Shown: positions 18,644 to 26,942 of the stretch, piece by piece
How the letters are laid out: each line of letters begins with the position of its first letter
How positions within the stretch are numbered: position 1 is the first letter of the stretch
Source: Phormidium tenue FACHB-1052
GTDB taxonomy: Bacteria; Cyanobacteriota; Cyanobacteriia; Phormidesmidales; Phormidesmidaceae
Reading direction: 5' to 3'
Length of the DNA stretch: 64,000 nucleotides
NCBI RefSeq assembly: GCF_014696675.1
Contig: NZ_JACJQN010000008.1
Location: 1 to 64,000 of the forward strand
Notes under the pieces: generated by a model
Database searches by the model: none
Seen by the model: the letters and a program-made list of their open reading frames with translations, nothing else
Told to the model about the DNA's origin: nothing
Translations under genes and position numbers: made by a program

Positions 18644-19162
18644 TTAGCCTACTTTTTCAGACTTTAACCCGGCGGCAGCGAGCAATTCGCTTTGTTTGTC
18701 GAGCATTGCCACCAGGCTGGGGTCGTCGGGGTGATCCCAGCCCAGCAGGTGTAAAAATCCGTGGGCGGCTAGCCAGGCTGTCTCCCACCGCAGGGAGTGA
18801 CCGGCTTCGGCGGCTTGGCGAGCGGCGGTGTCGAGGGAAATAATAATGTCGCCCAGATAGAGGGGTTCTGTAGTCAGCAGTTCGTCGATCTGAGGAAAAT
18901 CGGTTTCGAGCGCTGCGAAGGAGAGCACGTCGGTGGGCTGGTCGAGCTGGCGAAACTGGTGGTTAAGGGCGGCGATCGCCCCATCGGTCGTTAGCTTGAG
19001 CGATAGCTCGTAGGCCCCGATAGGTGACCCTTCCAAGGCCATCTGCTGGCCCCACTGGGTAAACCAGGTCTCCCACTCGTCAGCCGTTATCACCTCAGCC
19101 TGGGGATGCTCTGGGTCTAGGGCCACCTCTAGGGTAGGCAGGGGGGAAAGAGTAGTAGCCAT
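18644..19162 (-). CDS. ybeY: Endoribonuclease YbeY (16S rRNA maturation)
   Basis: A 172-residue metalloprotein with the Zn-binding motif HGFLHLLGWDH (the H-G-x-L-H-L-x-G-[YW]-D-H signature) near residues 134-144 and the conserved LNHQFRQLDQPTDVLSF block around residues 65-81. YbeY trims the 16S rRNA 3' end and takes part in ribosome quality control. It begins 2 bp after the upstream DUF3285 gene ends, so the two are almost certainly translated from one mRNA. Confidence 0.95.
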   Translation of the reverse strand: MATTLSPLPTLEVALDPEHPQAEVITADEWETWFTQWGQQMALEGSPIGAYELSLKLTTDGAIAALNHQFRQLDQPTDVLSFAALETDFPQIDELLTTEPLYLGDIIISLDTAARQAAEAGHSLRWETAWLAAHGFLHLLGWDHPDDPSLVAMLDKQSELLAAAGLKSEKVG

Positions 19163-19164
19163 GG

Positions 19165-19365
19165 TTAACGGGTCAGGTAGGCTAGACCCACCAACAGGCT
19201 CAGCAGCGCGGTCACGGTCAGCGAGAAGTGAAACAGCGACTTGCCACCTTTTTTAACCATGTTGCGCATGGCCAGTTTGACAAAGCTGGGGGGCGCTTCG
19301 GCGGAGGTGGTCGGCGAGGGCTGAGGGATGACAGACGGGTCGAGGGTCGGCGGGTCTTGGCTCAT
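19165..19365 (-). CDS. DUF3285 small membrane protein
   Basis: A 66-residue protein with a proline-rich N-terminal third, the conserved block FVKLAMRNMVKKGGKSLFHF and one C-terminal transmembrane helix (SLTVTALLSLLVGLAYLT). This fits the cyanobacterial DUF3285 family of about 65 residues, function unknown. Its position between prfB and ybeY is typical and suggests a translation-linked or simply positional association. Confidence 0.8.
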   Translation of the reverse strand: MSQDPPTLDPSVIPQPSPTTSAEAPPSFVKLAMRNMVKKGGKSLFHFSLTVTALLSLLVGLAYLTR

Positions 19366-19468
19366 AGAAAATGTCGCAGTGCAGATAGCTTTAATGTACC
19401 GGGTTTTTTGAGTGGGTAGCGGGGGAGCACTAGGGGAGGCGTTATCCGTTCAGATTACGCCCCACGCC

Positions 19469-20594
19469 CTAGACGGTCTGCTCTTGCAGCACCTTGTTTT
19501 CCTGGCGCAGGTAGGCCTGGATGAAGGCTTCGAGTTCCCCTGCCATCACATCTTCAATGGCAGTGGTCTCAACCCCGGTACGCAGGTCTTTGACCAACTG
19601 GTAGGGGTGAAACACGTAATTGCGAATCTGGGCACCCCAGCTAGCTTCAACCATATCGCCGCGAATTTCGGCGATCGCCTTGGCATGCTGTTCTTGGGCA
19701 ATAATCAGCAGCTTGGCCTTGAGGATGATCATGGCTTTCTCGCGGTTTTGTAGCTGCGATCGCTCCTGGGTGCAGCGCACTGAAATGCCCGTAGGCAGGT
19801 GGGTAATGCGCACCGCTGTCTCCACCTTGTTGACGTTTTGGCCACCGGCCCCGCCCGATCGCGAGGTCTTGATTTCCAGGTCTTTTTCGGGGATATCCAA
19901 CTCGATATTTTGATCGAGAATCGGCATAATCTCCACCCCGGCAAAACTGGTCTGACGCTTGCCGTTGGCGTTAAACGGTGAAATTCGCACCAGGCGGTGG
20001 GTACCTTTTTCAGACTTGAGGTAGCCGTAGGCGTAGCGTCCAGTAATTTCCAGGGTGGCCGACTTCAGCCCGGCCTCTTCGCCGTCAGATATTTCTACCA
20101 GGTGCACCTGGTAACCCTGACGCTCAGCCCAGCGGGTGTACATACGCAGCAGCATCTCGGCCCAGTCTTGAGCATCGGTGCCGCCTGCCCCAGCGTTGAG
20201 GGTCAGTACAGCCCCTTTTTTGTCGTAGGGGCCAGAAAGCAACTGCTGAAGCTCCCACTGATCCAGCTCCTGGCTGAGGCTGGTGACGGTGGCTTGAGCT
20301 TCTTGAAAAAGAGATTCGTCCTGATCTTCTTGCAGCAGCTCAAGAATGGCGACGGTGTCGTCGAGGCTGGTTTGCCAAGTGGTGAGCTGGCTGAGGTTAG
20401 CCTTGTAGTCGCTCAGCTCTTGCAGGGTGTCTTGGGCTTTGCTCTGGTCATCCCAAAACTCTGGCTGGGCAGCGACCTGCTCCAGGTCTTGAATGCGGGC
20501 TTCGAGGGCAGGAATGTCAAAGATACTCCTGGGTTTTACCCAGGCGATTGGTGAGTTCGTCAAGCTCGCGCTTGAGGTCGGTAGTGTCGATCAT
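19469..20594 (-). CDS. prfB: Peptide chain release factor 2, with +1 programmed frameshift
   Basis: RF2 ends translation at UGA and UAA. The gene starts at ATG 20594 ([14 protein letters not shown]), reads 25 codons, meets an in-frame TGA (20519-20517) and continues in the +1 frame with GAC (20518-20516), giving about 374 residues. The GGQ motif ([16 protein letters not shown]) for peptidyl-tRNA hydrolysis is present. The stop-recognition tripeptide SPF (RISPFNANG) fits RF2. The single-frame ORF that begins at 20563 (MTNSPIAW) is not the true N-terminus. It is first in the prfB-DUF3285-ybeY-dgkA-trpG cluster. Confidence 0.95.
20516..20531 (-). promoter_or_regulatory. prfB: prfB autoregulatory frameshift site
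   Basis: On the minus strand the bases read CAG GAG TAT CTT TGA C: an internal AGGAG Shine-Dalgarno-like element, three bases, then CTT-TGA-C. This is the same arrangement as the Escherichia coli prfB site. When RF2 is scarce the ribosome pauses at TGA, slips +1 on CTT and reads GAC; when RF2 is abundant it terminates. Confidence 0.95.
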
Positions 20595-20733
20595 AGAAGT
20601 GAGGGTGTTTCTGGCTTGGGAAATCACTATAGCGAATCTTGGGGATTAGGGAGGTAGAGGATGAAGGGGTAAGGGGTGAAAAGGAATTTGAGATATTGTC
20701 TTTACGATTCTGTCCCCCACTACTTTCGATTCC

Positions 20734-21498
20734 CTAGGCTGCTTTGAAGAAACGAATGATTTCGCGCACGTGTTCTAGAAACTGGCCGTCGGCGCTGAGC
20801 TGGGCGATCGCCTGCTGCCCCTCCAAGGCCAACCGCTGGTGCTCCGCCTGGTTGGTCGTAGTCAGGGTGGTAACTTCGGTGGCGAGCACAGTGAGATCTT
20901 GCCGCAGGGCTTGGCGCTGGCGTTGCTCGGTAGCGGCCCAGGAGGCGGGGTCGTCGGTATTGAGCTGGGTGGTGAGTTCCTCTAGCTTGGTTTCGGCTTG
21001 GGTGAGGCGATCGCGCAGCCACACCACGTCTTCGCGGGGGTACTTAAACTGCTGCTGAATCGCGGCAATGCGGGCGGCAAAATATTGGTAGGTGCGAACG
21101 GCAGGGCGCAGCCCGCTAAGCAGTAGGGCAGCGGCTGATCCCCAGTAACCGAGCTGGCTAATTCCTGTACTGGCTAGAAAATACAGGCCCAGGGCGGTGA
21201 GCAGGTGTAGACCGAGGACGAGGCGCAGCGACCAGCGGGCCAGCGATCGCACATAGTCGATCTGGCGATCGTCCACCGTAATGCCGTTTTCTGCCGACAG
21301 GGTCGCTTCGCTCAACGCACCCTTGGCCTCAAAGTAGATATTCCAGGGCACAGTGGTAATCGTCAGCAGCCAGCCAAAGCTGGCTAATCCCACGACCCAG
21401 TCAACGAAGTTGCCCACGGGGATTTGCCACCACTGGGCCAGGCCAAAAATGCCCAGCAAAAGTATCACCAACACCAGGCTAAAAAAGCTCGCCACCAT
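20734..21498 (-). CDS. Membrane protein with C-terminal coiled coil, unknown function
   Basis: A 254-residue protein. Transmembrane helices are visible at about residues 3-24, 32-50 and two near 90-125 (LVLGLHLLTALGLYFL and a following glycine-rich segment). Residues about 140-245 are polar and heptad-rich (RDRLTQAETKLEELTTQLN), forming a probable cytoplasmic coiled coil. No family name can be given. It sits between prfB and glmM on the same strand, with a 23-bp gap to an inverted repeat upstream of its start. Confidence 0.65.
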   Translation of the reverse strand: MVASFFSLVLVILLLGIFGLAQWWQIPVGNFVDWVVGLASFGWLLTITTVPWNIYFEAKGALSEATLSAENGITVDDRQIDYVRSLARWSLRLVLGLHLLTALGLYFLASTGISQLGYWGSAAALLLSGLRPAVRTYQYFAARIAAIQQQFKYPREDVVWLRDRLTQAETKLEELTTQLNTDDPASWAATEQRQRQALRQDLTVLATEVTTLTTTNQAEHQRLALEGQQAIAQLSADGQFLEHVREIIRFFKAA

Positions 21499-21520
21499 CC
21501 CTAGGCTCCAAACGCAATTA

Positions 21521-21562
21521 AGGGGCAGATAGATTGGGAAACATCCCCGTCTATCTGCCCCT
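21521..21562. repeat. 13-bp perfect inverted repeat before the 20734-21498 gene
   Basis: AGGGGCAGATAGA (21521-21533) and TCTATCTGCCCCT (21550-21562) are exact reverse complements around a 16-base spacer containing a weaker GGGA/TCCC pair. No T-run follows. It lies 22 bp before the minus-strand start at 21498, where it could act as an operator or mRNA leader hairpin, or be a mobile-repeat remnant. Confidence 0.5.
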
Positions 21563-21662
21563 ATGCTGGCCGCTGTAGGTTGTCTAAGCGTGGCCGCTAT
21601 ACCGGTTTTTTAGCTGTTCCTGACTGGCCCTCAGCTAGGGTGATTGCCGACAGATTAGATCT

Positions 21663-21682
21663 CTGGGTTTTTGGAAAAACCC
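21663..21682 (-). terminator. Stem-loop behind glmM
   Basis: CTGGGTTTTT pairs perfectly with AAAAACCCAG around two bases, 16 bp past the glmM stop. The minus-strand copy lacks a strong U-run after the stem, so it is a terminator-like hairpin rather than a textbook terminator. Confidence 0.45.
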
Positions 21683-21697
21683 AGGGATCTTGAGTGG

Positions 21698-23170
21698 CTA
21701 CACCGCTAAATGCTGGGTGACGGCCTGCACGATGTGCTGAGTCCAGCGATCGACTAGGCTCGCGTCGGCGGCTTCGACCATGACTCGAATCACCGGCTCG
21801 GTGCCGGAGGGGCGCACCAGCACTCGGCCCTCGTTGCCCATGGCCTGCTCGGCGTCAACTACGGCCTGGTGGACGGGGGCGCAGTCTTGCCAGTTGAGGC
21901 GGCGATCGCGGTCGACCACCATCACATTCTGAAGCTTCTGTGGATAAGTTTGGAAACTGTCATCCACCAGGGCGGCGAGGGAACCGCCCAGCGTTTGGAC
22001 TAGAGTCGCCAAATGCAGAGCAGTGAGAATGCCGTCGCCAGTCAGGCTGTAGTGGTGGCAGAGAATGTGGCCTGACTGTTCGCCGCCGAGTTTTGCTCCC
22101 CGACTGACCATCTCGCTATAGACATGCTGATCGCCCACTTGGGTGCGCACCAGAGTGCCACCTAGCTTTTCCCAGGCGCGCTCAAAGCCCAGGTTGGCCA
22201 TCACCGTCGAGATCAGGGTGTCGTTGGGCAGCCGACCCTGCTCTTGCAGCCGCTTGCCCCAGAGATAGAGAATGTAGTCGCCATCGACCACGCGACCCTG
22301 GGCATCCACCGCCATCACTCGGTCGGCATCGCCGTCGAAGGCAAACCCCAGGTCGGCCCCGTGGGCTGGAATAGCGGCCTTTAGGGGTTCTAAATGGGTC
22401 GAGCCACAGTTGACATTGATGCGATCGCCATCCGGAACCCCGTGCAGGGCAATCACCTCGGCCCCGGCCTCCACAAACACCTGTTCCGCCAGACGAGTGG
22501 CTGAGCCCCAGGCCATGTCGAGCACCACCTTCATCCCCGCCAGGTCGAGGCCGGGCAGCAGAGGCTCATGCAAGAAGCTGGCGTAGCGGTTGACGAGTTC
22601 TGGGCGGTAGTAGCACTGACCCCAGGTGGTTCCAGATGCGATCGCCGCCCCTTGACCCCGCAGGGCCGCTTCAATGGTGGCCTGCACACCGCTGGCCACC
22701 TTGGTGCCGTCTCCGCCAAAAAACTTAATGCCGTTGTCGGCTGGCGGGTTGTGGCTAGCCGAAATCATAATGCCGCCCAAGGCCTGGCACGACTCAGCCA
22801 GGTAGGCTACAGCGGGGGTTGGGCAGAGGCCAATGTGCCACACATCTAGCCCTGCTGAGGTCAGCCCAGCGGAGAGGGCGGTAGCTAACATGTGCCCAGA
22901 GGTGCGAGAGTCTTGGCCCAAAATAATCGGCCCGTCGGTCAAGCCTTGGGCCTGCATGATCTGCCCAGCCCAGTAGCCGATTTCCATAGCTAGGGGAGCG
23001 TTTAACAGATCTCCCGCTTTGCCGCGAATGCCATCGGTGCCAAACAGTGGCCCAGGGGGAAGTTGCAGGCCGCCCAAGCCCTGGGGCGATCGCTCAACAG
23101 CGGCCTCAGAATCAATGAGTTGCTGGCTGACAGGTACCGTGCCCGTCGGCCTTACTGGAGAACTGACCAT
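21698..23170 (-). CDS. glmM: Phosphoglucosamine mutase
   Basis: A 490-residue alpha-D-phosphohexomutase. It converts glucosamine-6-phosphate to glucosamine-1-phosphate for UDP-GlcNAc, hence peptidoglycan. Motifs: [12 protein letters not shown] at the start of the catalytic part, active-site phosphoserine loop [18 protein letters not shown], Mg-binding DGDADR, the sugar-binding GGEQSGH and the phosphate-binding [12 protein letters not shown] near the C-terminus. An N-terminal extension of about 40 residues precedes the conserved core. Start chosen at ATG 23170 (MVSSPVRP) because GAGG lies upstream at usable spacing; an upstream GTG would add five residues. Confidence 0.95.
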   Translation of the reverse strand: MVSSPVRPTGTVPVSQQLIDSEAAVERSPQGLGGLQLPPGPLFGTDGIRGKAGDLLNAPLAMEIGYWAGQIMQAQGLTDGPIILGQDSRTSGHMLATALSAGLTSAGLDVWHIGLCPTPAVAYLAESCQALGGIMISASHNPPADNGIKFFGGDGTKVASGVQATIEAALRGQGAAIASGTTWGQCYYRPELVNRYASFLHEPLLPGLDLAGMKVVLDMAWGSATRLAEQVFVEAGAEVIALHGVPDGDRINVNCGSTHLEPLKAAIPAHGADLGFAFDGDADRVMAVDAQGRVVDGDYILYLWGKRLQEQGRLPNDTLISTVMANLGFERAWEKLGGTLVRTQVGDQHVYSEMVSRGAKLGGEQSGHILCHHYSLTGDGILTALHLATLVQTLGGSLAALVDDSFQTYPQKLQNVMVVDRDRRLNWQDCAPVHQAVVDAEQAMGNEGRVLVRPSGTEPVIRVMVEAADASLVDRWTQHIVQAVTQHLAV

Positions 23171-23261
23171 GTTAATTTTCCTCACACCTCACACTCACAG
23201 TGGAGGATAACACCTCTGCCTTAGGATGGAACTATCCCTTTAGGCCAGTTCCCCCATCGCC

Positions 23262-23726
23262 ATGGCCACTGATATCTCCGATGACAGTGTTGATTCCCGC
23301 CTTAGGGAAGGGATAGCCCTTTTTAATCAGGGGAATTACTACGCCTGCCACGATGTGCTCGAAGCCATTTGGATGGAGGCAAGCACCCTCGAAAAGCCGT
23401 TTTACCAAGGCATTTTGCAAATTGCGGTGGGGCTCTATCACCTGGGCAACCACAACTGGCAAGGGGCCAGCATTTTGCTGGGGGAAGGGGTAAACCGCCT
23501 GCGCCCTTTTGAACCCACCTACGGCGGCATCGATATAGAACGACTGGTTGACTGCGGTTGGGCCTGGTTGACTGCCCTGCACCAGAGCGGCCCTGAACGG
23601 GTGGCTGACGTAGCAGCGGCGGCGCTTCAGGCCCAGAAAGAGCCAGCGGCGGAAGTTGACTCAAAAGCCGTAGTGGCGATCGCTGGAGTCGAGCACCGCT
23701 TGCCAGCGCTACATATATCGGCATAG
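23262..23726 (+). CDS. DUF309 family protein
   Basis: A 154-residue helical protein. It contains the DUF309 hallmark FNQGNYYACHDVLEAIWMEA (residues about 22-41), with the conserved histidine/glutamate of the HDVLE helix, and QGILQIAVGLYHLGNHNWQG. These proteins are small helical bundles of unknown function, common in cyanobacteria and chloroplast lineages. It is divergent from glmM (91 bp between starts). An inverted repeat lies shortly after its stop. Confidence 0.88.
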   Translation: MATDISDDSVDSRLREGIALFNQGNYYACHDVLEAIWMEASTLEKPFYQGILQIAVGLYHLGNHNWQGASILLGEGVNRLRPFEPTYGGIDIERLVDCGWAWLTALHQSGPERVADVAAAALQAQKEPAAEVDSKAVVAIAGVEHRLPALHISA

Positions 23727-23742
23727 TCCCCGCCATTTCTAG

Positions 23743-23787
23743 GTGACACAATTAGCAGAACCATCCTGATGGATGTAATTGTGTGAC
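23743..23787. repeat. Nested inverted repeat downstream of the DUF309 gene
   Basis: GTGACACAATTA (23743-23754) pairs with TAATTGTGTGAC (23776-23787) with one mismatch, and CCATC/GATGG (23761-23772) form an inner stem. It lies 16 bp after the DUF309 stop, so it may be a 3' mRNA hairpin or an operator. The rest of 23788-24118 is AT-leaning with no gene found; it ends in the leader shared with the second glycosyltransferase. Confidence 0.45.
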
Positions 23788-24017
23788 GAAATTTACAATA
23801 ATGTATTTTAGACAATACTGTTGGATCCCTTAGGGCGCTCTGTCTTGGCACACTGTCGCCACAGAGCCGCTATCAACTTCTGAGACCATGTCTGCCTCTA
23901 TCGGTCACGTCTCTCTACTTATAGAAATTTTTCTGCGAAATCTCTTGCTTTTGGGAGGCAGAGTTATACACTATCGGGGCATTGCGAGTCGTCCGCTTCG
24001 GCAGTGGGCTTTGTATC

Positions 24018-24118
24018 CCTGATCGGGACTGAGCGAGACGACCTATGCATGTAATTACGGAGCACTGCGATCGCGGATTGTCTACCCCTTCTGAATTGTT
24101 ACAATCTGAATCGTCACC
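24018..24118 (+). repeat. Glycosyltransferase leader, copy 1 (copy 2 at 26876-26942)
   Basis: The sequence before this glycosyltransferase and that before 26943 share the words GAGCGACGA/GAGCGAGACGA, GGAGCACYGCGATCGCRG and TTGTCTA, followed by near-identical coding starts. The duplication therefore included the upstream region, which may carry the promoter. Confidence 0.6.
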
Positions 24119-24970
24119 ATGAAAATTAGCGTTGTCATCCCCTGTCTCAATGCCGCATCGGTGATTGAGCAGCAGCTAGAGGCCCTGGCCAAGCAAACCG
24201 TTGCCCCCTACGAAGTGATCGTGGCCGACAACGGCTCTACCGACAGCAGCCGCGCTGTGGTCGAGCAATACAGCGATCGCCTGCCGGGGTTAAAGGTGGT
24301 TGATGCCGCCGGGATGCAGGGCGCATCCCACGCTCGCAATGTGGGGGCCAAGGCCGCCGCCAGCGACTACCTAGCCTTCTGCGATGCCGATGACATCGTC
24401 GGTGAGGGGTGGCTTGAGGCTTTGGGGAAGGCCTTTGCTGACCACAGCTTTTTAGCCTGCCGCCTCGACTACGAAAAACTCAACAACGACACCGCCAACA
24501 CCGCCCAAACCGACGGCCTGCAAACCTTTAGAACGCCCTTTTATCCCTTCGCTGGGGGGTGCGGGCTGGCCGTTCGCAAAGACATTCACGAGGCGGTGGG
24601 CGGGTTCGACGAAACCATTCCCCACCTAGAAGACGCCGACTACTGCATCCGCGTGCAGATGGCTGGCCACCCTCTGGTGTTTGTGCCCGACGCGGTGGTG
24701 CACTATCGCTACGCTACCGACCCCAAACAGTCCTTTTTTGAGGCTCGCCGCGCGACTTACCGCAAAGCCTATAACTGGGGCTATGGCCTCGCCACCCTCT
24801 ACCTGCGCTACCGCGATCAGGGTATGCAGCTGCACGGGCTGCCGCCGCGCCTGGTGTTGATTCCGCTGTGGGGGCTACGAGTGCTGGGGACTGGGTTTAA
24901 GTCCCACAACAGCGTGTGGCGGTTGGGCTGGCACATGGGCGTGGTCAATCGGCTGCTAGCTGGTTCGTAG
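24119..24970 (+). CDS. Family 2 glycosyltransferase, copy 1
   Basis: A 283-residue GT-A fold enzyme. It opens with ISVVIPCLNAASVIEQQLEA, has the nucleotide-sugar motif VIVADNGSTDSS, the metal-binding FCDADD (about residues 87-92) and the acceptor-side GGFDETIPHLEDADYCIRV. It would transfer a sugar from a nucleotide donor to a lipid or polysaccharide acceptor at the membrane face; donor and acceptor are unknown. It is very similar to the gene at 26943 along its whole length; that copy has a longer C-terminus. It belongs to the polysaccharide island at 24-28 kb. Confidence 0.9.
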   Translation: MKISVVIPCLNAASVIEQQLEALAKQTVAPYEVIVADNGSTDSSRAVVEQYSDRLPGLKVVDAAGMQGASHARNVGAKAAASDYLAFCDADDIVGEGWLEALGKAFADHSFLACRLDYEKLNNDTANTAQTDGLQTFRTPFYPFAGGCGLAVRKDIHEAVGGFDETIPHLEDADYCIRVQMAGHPLVFVPDAVVHYRYATDPKQSFFEARRATYRKAYNWGYGLATLYLRYRDQGMQLHGLPPRLVLIPLWGLRVLGTGFKSHNSVWRLGWHMGVVNRLLAGS

Positions 24971-25934
24971 TCCGGCGCTGCTAGATTTGTCAGCTCTCCT
25001 GGTCAAGAAACGGTTTATAAAGGGCAGGGTGCAGTGAATCAGACATTGCCCCTGCTTTTACCTTGAGAGTATTAGGAAGTTAATTCTGTATGTCGTAGCA
25101 GTGAACTTTGCAAAAAAATCACTTAAAGATCTTTTGCTTCATGCAAGCTTTACAAAAGAATACGTATATAAACGCTATTCTTTTTTACAAGTAATTGCAG
25201 TCATCTCCCGAAACTTAGTAGAGAAAACGCATGTCTCACACTTTGCCTGTCTCTAGCTTGATTAGTCCCCCATAGCGATTTTTGGTTCCCCCATCTTCAC
25301 GGGCAACGACAAAGCTCTAGCAAGTTTAATGCTAGGTCTTGTTGTTGAGAAACTTAAGTCGGCTGAATTAGTAGGGCTATCCAGCATAAGGAGCAAGTAC
25401 GTCGTGAACATCTCTACACTTTTAACTCAAGCCTTTTCGCTACTAAGTCCCCCTTAAGAAATACTAAGCACCTTATGCTTTGGGTTCAAGCTTGATCCTT
25501 TCAGGAAAACAAGTGATAACTCTTGCAATTTGTCAGATCTGATCGAAAGTCAGACAGCAGACAATTTATGCAAAAGCATTAGGCTTTAGAGCTTTAGAGT
25601 GATCTACTTACGTCATCTCTAAAAGCTAATCAGATATTTTCAGAAGATTACTAAATCATTTCTTCTCAAAAAGGCTTCTGCCTGAGATCACCTATCGATT
25701 GAAGCTTAGGTTGATCGATGAAGTTTCGATTTTACTAATCAGAAAGAAAAAGTGTCCAATGAACTCAGAGAAGTTCAGCTTGCGCAGTGTTTCAAAGTCT
25801 GCTGCGTAAGACGCCGGAACTCTCTCGAATCAACTTTTCTGGGGCTGTCATTTTTTCTAGGCATTGACTGCTTATAAGTGACGCCTCTCCTCCCTAAAGC
25901 TTAGAACTCTTGTCAATGATTGAAAGAGAAGACG
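24971..25934. other. AT-rich segment without a clear gene
   Basis: About 960 bp between the first glycosyltransferase and the acetyltransferase is far richer in A and T than the flanking genes. The longest notable open stretch (about 25271-25457, plus) encodes FGSPIFTGNDKAL onward, about 60 codons without a proper start, and resembles nothing I know. The composition suggests foreign or decayed DNA. Confidence 0.6.
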
Positions 25935-26588
25935 ATGATTTTCGATATTCTAGGTAAGACTTTTTTGTTGTCCAATAGCGTGTTCAACAGAATTCGCTCT
26001 ACTACTTTGCTGACAAAATTTAAGTCGGTAGGAGAGGGCAGCCGGGTGGAGTGGCCCTCAAAAATTTCTGGAGGGCAATACATAACCTTAGGAAAGAATG
26101 TTTATATCGCCTGGAACGGTTGGCTGTTTGGCAATGATCACTACGGCGATCAACATTTTACGCCTGAGATCTTGATCGATGATGGTGCTTATATTGGTAA
26201 TGCCTGCCATATTGTGGCCTGCAACCGCGTTACAGTGGGAAAAGGTGTATTGATTGCCGATCGGTGCTATCTGTCTGACAACTTGCATGATTATCGAGAC
26301 GTTGACTGCTCAATTAGGGAAAACCAGCTATTAGTCCCTGGTGAAGTTAAGATTGGAGACAATAGTTGGATTGGCGAAAACGTTTGTATCTATGGCGCTG
26401 TCACGGTTGGTAAACACTGTGTTGTCGGTGCTAACAGTGTCTTGACAAAGAGTATTCCTGACTATTCTGTTGCGGTCGGAGTTCCCGCACGCGTAGTCAA
26501 ACGTTATGACTTTGTGGGCCAGAGATGGTGTAAGACAGATGGGGATGGCACCTTTATTCAGGAACCTTTAACAGAGGAAAAATTATAG
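25935..26588 (+). CDS. Left-handed beta-helix (hexapeptide) acetyltransferase
   Basis: A 217-residue acyltransferase with imperfect hexapeptide repeats: ITLGKNVYIAWNGW, ILIDDGAYIGNACHIVACN, VTVGKGVLIADRCYLSDN and VKIGDNSWIGENVCIYGAV, VTVGKHCVVGANSVLTKSIP, ending in the family's VGVPARVVKRYD. Such enzymes (WbbJ/CatB-like) O- or N-acetylate sugars using acetyl-CoA. The histidine in NLHDYRDV is a candidate catalytic residue. It is likely to decorate a surface polysaccharide. Start chosen at ATG 25935, preceded by a weak AGAGAAG; a TTG at 25920 is possible. Codon use is visibly more AT-rich than the flanking glycosyltransferases. Confidence 0.88.
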   Translation: MIFDILGKTFLLSNSVFNRIRSTTLLTKFKSVGEGSRVEWPSKISGGQYITLGKNVYIAWNGWLFGNDHYGDQHFTPEILIDDGAYIGNACHIVACNRVTVGKGVLIADRCYLSDNLHDYRDVDCSIRENQLLVPGEVKIGDNSWIGENVCIYGAVTVGKHCVVGANSVLTKSIPDYSVAVGVPARVVKRYDFVGQRWCKTDGDGTFIQEPLTEEKL

Positions 26589-26592
26589 ATCT

Positions 26593-26796
26593 TCAGGAAA
26601 GAGATCTGTGCCCGGAGACATTCTTGAGAGCAGTTAATGACTTCTCACTCTTTAGATCGGTTAGATAGGGCAGAAGAATAGGTGTCTCTTGTCTTAGATC
26701 AGGGGAATGCTTTGCTCCCGTCATCCATTCGAGAGTTTCTAAGGAACCCGGATTAGAATGAAATCCATCTTTTGGTTGATGTGATTTTTGGTGCAT
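26593..26796 (-). CDS. Possible small ORF in AT-rich DNA
   Basis: A 67-codon minus-strand frame starting MHQKSHQPKDGFHSNPGSLE. It lacks recognisable domains and has no obvious ribosome-binding site. It is the only substantial frame in the 26589-26942 gap and opposes its neighbours. It may be a remnant or chance; no function is proposed. Confidence 0.2.
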   Translation of the reverse strand: MHQKSHQPKDGFHSNPGSLETLEWMTGAKHSPDLRQETPILLPYLTDLKSEKSLTALKNVSGHRSLS

Positions 26797-26875
26797 GATG
26801 ACCACAATTCAATAATATAAAGATAATTCGGAACCGTAAGAAAATTTACCGCTAACTACCCTAGCCTGAGGTGTA

Positions 26876-26942
26876 TAGAGCGACGAATTATACATGGGGA
26901 GCACCGCGATCGCAGGCTATTTGTCTATCTTGAGTTGTCATT
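26876..26942 (+). repeat. Glycosyltransferase leader, copy 2
   Basis: This is the counterpart of the leader before 24119, with shared GGAGCACCGCGATCGCAGG and TTGTCTATC words immediately before a near-identical coding start. It marks the second copy of the duplicated unit. Confidence 0.6.

Noticed and set aside
23179-23200. A CCTCACACC word similar to the conserved motif of the small RNA Yfr1
   Set aside because: The flanking stem-loops and U-run of Yfr1 are absent, and the exact ACTCCTCACAC core is not present.
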